64,000 bases of DNA from assembly GCA_907165275.2 (NCBI GenBank), contig OU015654.1, forward strand, positions 11,859,501 through 11,923,500, read 5' to 3'. The translations under genes and the position numbers were made by a program. This document shows, piece by piece, positions 60,999 to 64,000 of this stretch (position 1 is its first letter; each line of letters opens with the position of its first letter). The notes under the pieces are model-generated. The model saw nothing but the letters and a program-made list of their open reading frames with translations. It did not search any database and was not told the DNA's origin. Origin of the DNA: Zygaena filipendulae. Taxonomy: Eukaryota; Arthropoda; Insecta; Lepidoptera; Zygaenidae.

Positions 60999-61977
60999 TA
61001 TGCCACTTGATTGCTTTTTGGTACCAAAAAAGTTCAAAATTATATTTTTAAACATACAATTGGAATCCTTGATTTTTCCCGTAATCATAGTATTAACAGA
61101 AAAGTATGACAGTATAGGTTTCATGGCACTGAAATTAAATCAGCGTCATAAGACGGCAAACTATTTTCATATGCCGAGTGGTAACCATTTTGGTAGGTAC
61201 CTTGTCTATTTCAAAATTGTATTAATGTTTTATATTGATACCAAATAAACTTCTATTTTGTAATATCATTTGTCTGTGCCAGTAAAAGCATTACTTAGTT
61301 TAGCACCAGGTGGCGTTATGTTATAATGTCCAAGCATTATTATTCTGTCTATCTTTGACTTCAGAATAAATTTAAAACAGAAAAAACGTTTCTTTTTCCA
61401 TATTCCATTCAAATTTCTCCAACGTGAAGGAGTAAAAACATACACAGTACCAACGTAGATGTTTACAAACTTTTGCTTTTATAACATTGACAGTAACATT
61501 ATTAATATTAATAAAATCCTCATGATATTTTGTATTCTGGTCACCACACTCCTGGTTGAAAAATGTTTAAAAATACCCGCAGACAAAGCGCCCGGCACAC
61601 TACCGCGCTAGCCATTGTTTTCTAACACTAATTTACTGCAGACAACTGCAGACATATTTCTGCGGTTTCTGCCATCACCAACTAAACGAGGGATAAAGGG
61701 TTGAGGGTTGCCGTGACACTTTCTGCCTTACGAACAATAACAATATTAGGTATAGGGAAATTTAAATATGATATTTAGGTATTTAACTATTTTCGTGCTT
61801 ATGTCGATGTTTATCTACTTTTTTGTGACACTTTGTTCTATTGTAAATGTAAAATGTTTACTGTACCCCGTATAAATGCAAAAAACCGTTTGCAATCTGC
61901 AAAAATCTTTACATTCATAAAAGGAGCAAATCTGATAACACCTTTTTTAAGGTGTTTTCTGTTTATTTATTGTATGA

Positions 61978-62230
61978 CTAGCTGTGCCCCGCGGTTTAAC
62001 CGAGTATAACGTTTTTATATAACCGACATTCGATTTAAATGAAACAAAGCCTATATGTAACTCCAGGCTAAGCTTAATCTACCTGTGAAAACCGCATGGC
62101 AATCCGTTCAGTAGATTGGGAGATTATCCTGAACCGACAGACAGACCGACGGACAGACAGAATATAGAAAATAATTTTAAAAACTGTTGCTTTTTGTGGT
62201 TGGTTACTCTTTTTTTATCGCCCCCTATCG
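61978..62230 (+). repeat. RTE-like/SINE repeat, second subfamily
   Basis: 'actagctgtgccccgcggtt' at the start, then 'tccaggctaagcttaatcta' and 'gaaaccgcatgg'-like text shared with 12417-12705, and a run of cagacagac units. Confidence 0.7.
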
Positions 62231-62264
62231 ATTTTTGCGGATTCTAGATACTTACTCTTCATTA

Positions 62265-62415
62265 TAAATAAAAACGATTTTTTGTATGTCTGTCTTCTAT
62301 GCGTTTCGAAACCATTGGTCCGATTGTGATGAAACTTTGGCGGGTTGTTCTGCCTGCGTTCGCAAAGTTTCTTGATTTCAAAATACACGCGGATGAAACT
62401 GTGGCGCACAGCTAG
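62265..62415 (-). repeat. RTE-like/SINE repeat, third subfamily, inverted
   Basis: 'ataaataaaaacgatttttt' then 'gcgtttcgaaaccattggtc' and closing 'gcgcacagctagtta'. Adjacent and opposite to the second-subfamily copy. Confidence 0.7.
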
Positions 62416-62724
62416 TTATAGTATGAATAGAAGATTAAGAAGGATCTATAAGTAATATTTTATTAAAATCGAGATTGAATATATTTATGATATTCAGAAG
62501 AAAAATAATCCTCGTATTATTGTTTATACATAATTTATATTCGTACGTGAAAATAAATTGAAACGACACACTCGTATCACTTTAACTCGAGAACTTTTGA
62601 AATATTCAAAAACTTGCAACAAGGAAATAAAGCGAGATACACAAAGTTTTCAGCCAGTTACCTATCTACCTGTCGCGAAGTTTGTTTGTACCGAGCAGCT
62701 GTCGACATTGTATTGTTTTCTACG

Positions 62725-62937
62725 TATATAAAGGATGTGACATGAAGGTGTAGTCATATTTGAAGATCTTGTTCACGTTATCGTCTGCAATGATTTAACA
62801 CTAGCAACAGAACCGGTACCATGAGACAAAATTTCGTACAATTTGCTAATTCTGCTATTATTGACTTGTCTCTGCGCCCTAGAGGTGATAAATTGTATAA
62901 AATGATCTTGAACCCGTCACCTGTAACCAGTTCATAA
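62725..62937 (+). other. TATA-like box followed by two overlapping short frames (speculative)
   Basis: 'gtatataaagg' near 62726 lies about 95 bases before ATG at 62821. The ATG frame runs 38 codons (M-R-Q-N-F-V-Q-F...) to TAA at 62937. In the next frame, from about 62828, the same DNA encodes a signal-peptide-like run (Y-N-L-L-I-L-L-L-L-T-C-L-C-A-L-E) with no ATG of its own. This could be a frameshifted secreted-peptide exon or chance. A GT suited to a donor follows at about 62884. Confidence 0.2.
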
Positions 62938-63039
62938 CCTCAGTGATGTGACATGTTTATTTTATTGCGGAAGTAAATACCACGATCAAATTATTATATA
63001 AGATTGCCAGACAACAATCTTCAAATATGACTACACCTT
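62745..63039. repeat. element or locus bounded by a 23-bp perfect inverted repeat
   Basis: 'aaggtgtagtcatatttgaa' at 62745 recurs as its exact reverse complement ending at 63039. Sequence beyond the right arm (62990-63060) also resembles 33385-33440 and 41115-41190 downstream of exon 6 in C and D. Confidence 0.5.
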
Positions 63040-63769
63040 TACGTAACATCTTGTATAATAAACGAAAGTATCTTTGTTTTTCCTGATTACCTGGTTTTAT
63101 GGTTAATGGAGGATCCCTGGTCAATAAAAAAAAAACACGAAAAAACATTATTGAACAGAATTTTGACTTATTTTGTAAATGTGAATGACAATTTCTTTGT
63201 AATTTTTTTATCTAATTAATCTAAGTCTGTTGATTCAGTTACACCTATATTGATAGGGAAGTCATGGCACGCCACTATTCGCATAGCGGCCCGCTGGGAG
63301 CTTCGTGTTGCTCCAGTTGATGCCGTCTCTTTTAATACTCGTGCTTTAAAAATATTGACATACATAAAAATATGTATTTGATGTGTCGTATCCACAGAAC
63401 AGATAGAAGGGATATCAACTCAGTTTAGTATGGAAACAAAGCATTGTAATGGAAACTATTCATCACACAAAAAACATTCATTCACGTAACGAAACGTATT
63501 AAACGCCAATTGGTTAAGTTTTTACTCAGTCGCTGTTTTCAAAATTCACATTTTTGGGAATATTATGGAAAACTTACTTGGGATGCCAGCCAAAGAAGTT
63601 TTTGGAAAGTTAGAGCATTTGCTCTATAACTTACTTTGCAACTGTGGTGCGCCTGCCCCGCCCACAATTTCCTCTCTATTAATTTATTTTCTCTGTGGTC
63701 GTAACCAAGTAACTATAAGTACTTATTAAATATAAATTAATTAAGTAATTAATAAAATTATATTACCTA

Positions 63770-64000
63770 GTGAGCTCGTGAGTTTGTATATGTATAGGGG
63801 GTAATTTCTGAATCTACTAAACTGTGTTTAAAAATTTTCTTTCACATTTAAAAAGCTGCAGTGATTCTAAGTAGCATAGGGTACTGTTATCCCGGGACTC
63901 CCGCGGGAACTCAAGAGTTTGTGAGGTTATAATCTCTGGATCTACTGAACCGATTTTTAAAATCCTTTCACTTATAGGAAGCTAAAGCGATCTTGAGTGG
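63770..64000 (-). repeat. RTE-like/SINE repeats at right edge
   Basis: 'gtgagctcgtgagtttgtat', then 'gggactcccgcgggaactc' and 'ctggatctactgaaccgatt' in inverted orientation; cut by the window end. Confidence 0.6.

Larger units (their letters stand above)
58336..64000. other. region upstream of gene E exons: no exon found
   Basis: Either the large 5' intron of gene E or an intergenic region. I searched the minus strand for the first-exon signature (T-V-E-P, then C-R-V and a second Cys) and saw none. 58336-59440, 60001-60600, 61000-61970 and 63150-63770 show AT-rich sequence without a confident feature. Repeats and a LINE fragment are listed separately. Confidence 0.5.

Noticed and set aside
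62957..63148. 63-codon minus-strand frame with a stretch similar to a frame past exon 6 of gene D
   Set aside because: Neither frame joins exon 6 in a valid splice phase, and the right part coincides with an inverted repeat; more likely a shared non-coding element.
1..64000. CRISPR array, bacterial operon or integron-like structure
   Set aside because: No regularly spaced direct repeats, no ribosome-binding-site-led gene strings; intron-containing genes and insect-type repeats throughout.

Overview
This window looks like AT-rich nuclear DNA from an insect, most likely a moth or butterfly. Coding sequence is broken into short exons with GT/AG introns. Most of the remaining DNA is interspersed repeats of types common in Lepidoptera: tRNA-headed SINEs with a conserved 'catgaggaaacc' core, RTE-like/SINE tails that begin 'gctgtgccccgcggtttcacccgcg' and end in 'tataatattagtagga', and many short inverted-repeat elements. 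No bacterial operons, CRISPR arrays, rRNA or convincing free-standing tRNA genes were seen. The order is inferred from repeat style; the species is not determined.

The genes form a head-to-tail cluster of major facilitator superfamily transporters of the SLC46 / proton-coupled-folate-transporter-like type, all on the minus strand. From left to right they are gene A (start 6602, exon 6 ending 1679), gene B (16307 to 8280, the only complete model), copy C (38220 to 33491, 5'-truncated), gene D (46907 to 41267 plus an uncertain last exon) and gene E (58335 to 51729, with its first coding exon missing from the window). All five share one exon ladder: a first exon of about 810 to 825 nt, then about 145 to 160, 102, 138, 84 and 157 nt with matching phases, then a short, poorly conserved C-terminal exon. 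Gene E differs by an extra intron inside the motif-A glycine codon.

C and D lie in a young direct tandem duplication (unit 1 about 30537-38220, unit 2 about 38252-46777). Their shared coding sequence differs by a few synonymous changes and one noticed amino-acid change. The duplication cut through the first exon of C, removing about 43 N-terminal codons. The junction carries about 30 bp that matches, in inverted orientation, sequence near 47849-47878. Since duplication, D gained a 908-bp terminal-inverted-repeat element at 44567-45474 (empty site in C), and the intronic (CA)n tract differs in length between copies.

The rest, especially 16.3-30.5 kb and 58.3-64 kb, is gene-poor and repeat-rich. 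Notable families are a roughly 265-bp inverted-repeat element in nine copies, most carrying two TGACGTCA octamers; several long foldback elements; a fragment of a CR1/jockey-type LINE C-terminus near 60.6 kb; and a nested element near 56.6-57.2 kb. The transporters would act as 12-helix membrane carriers for small, probably anionic, solutes; substrate cannot be read from the sequence.
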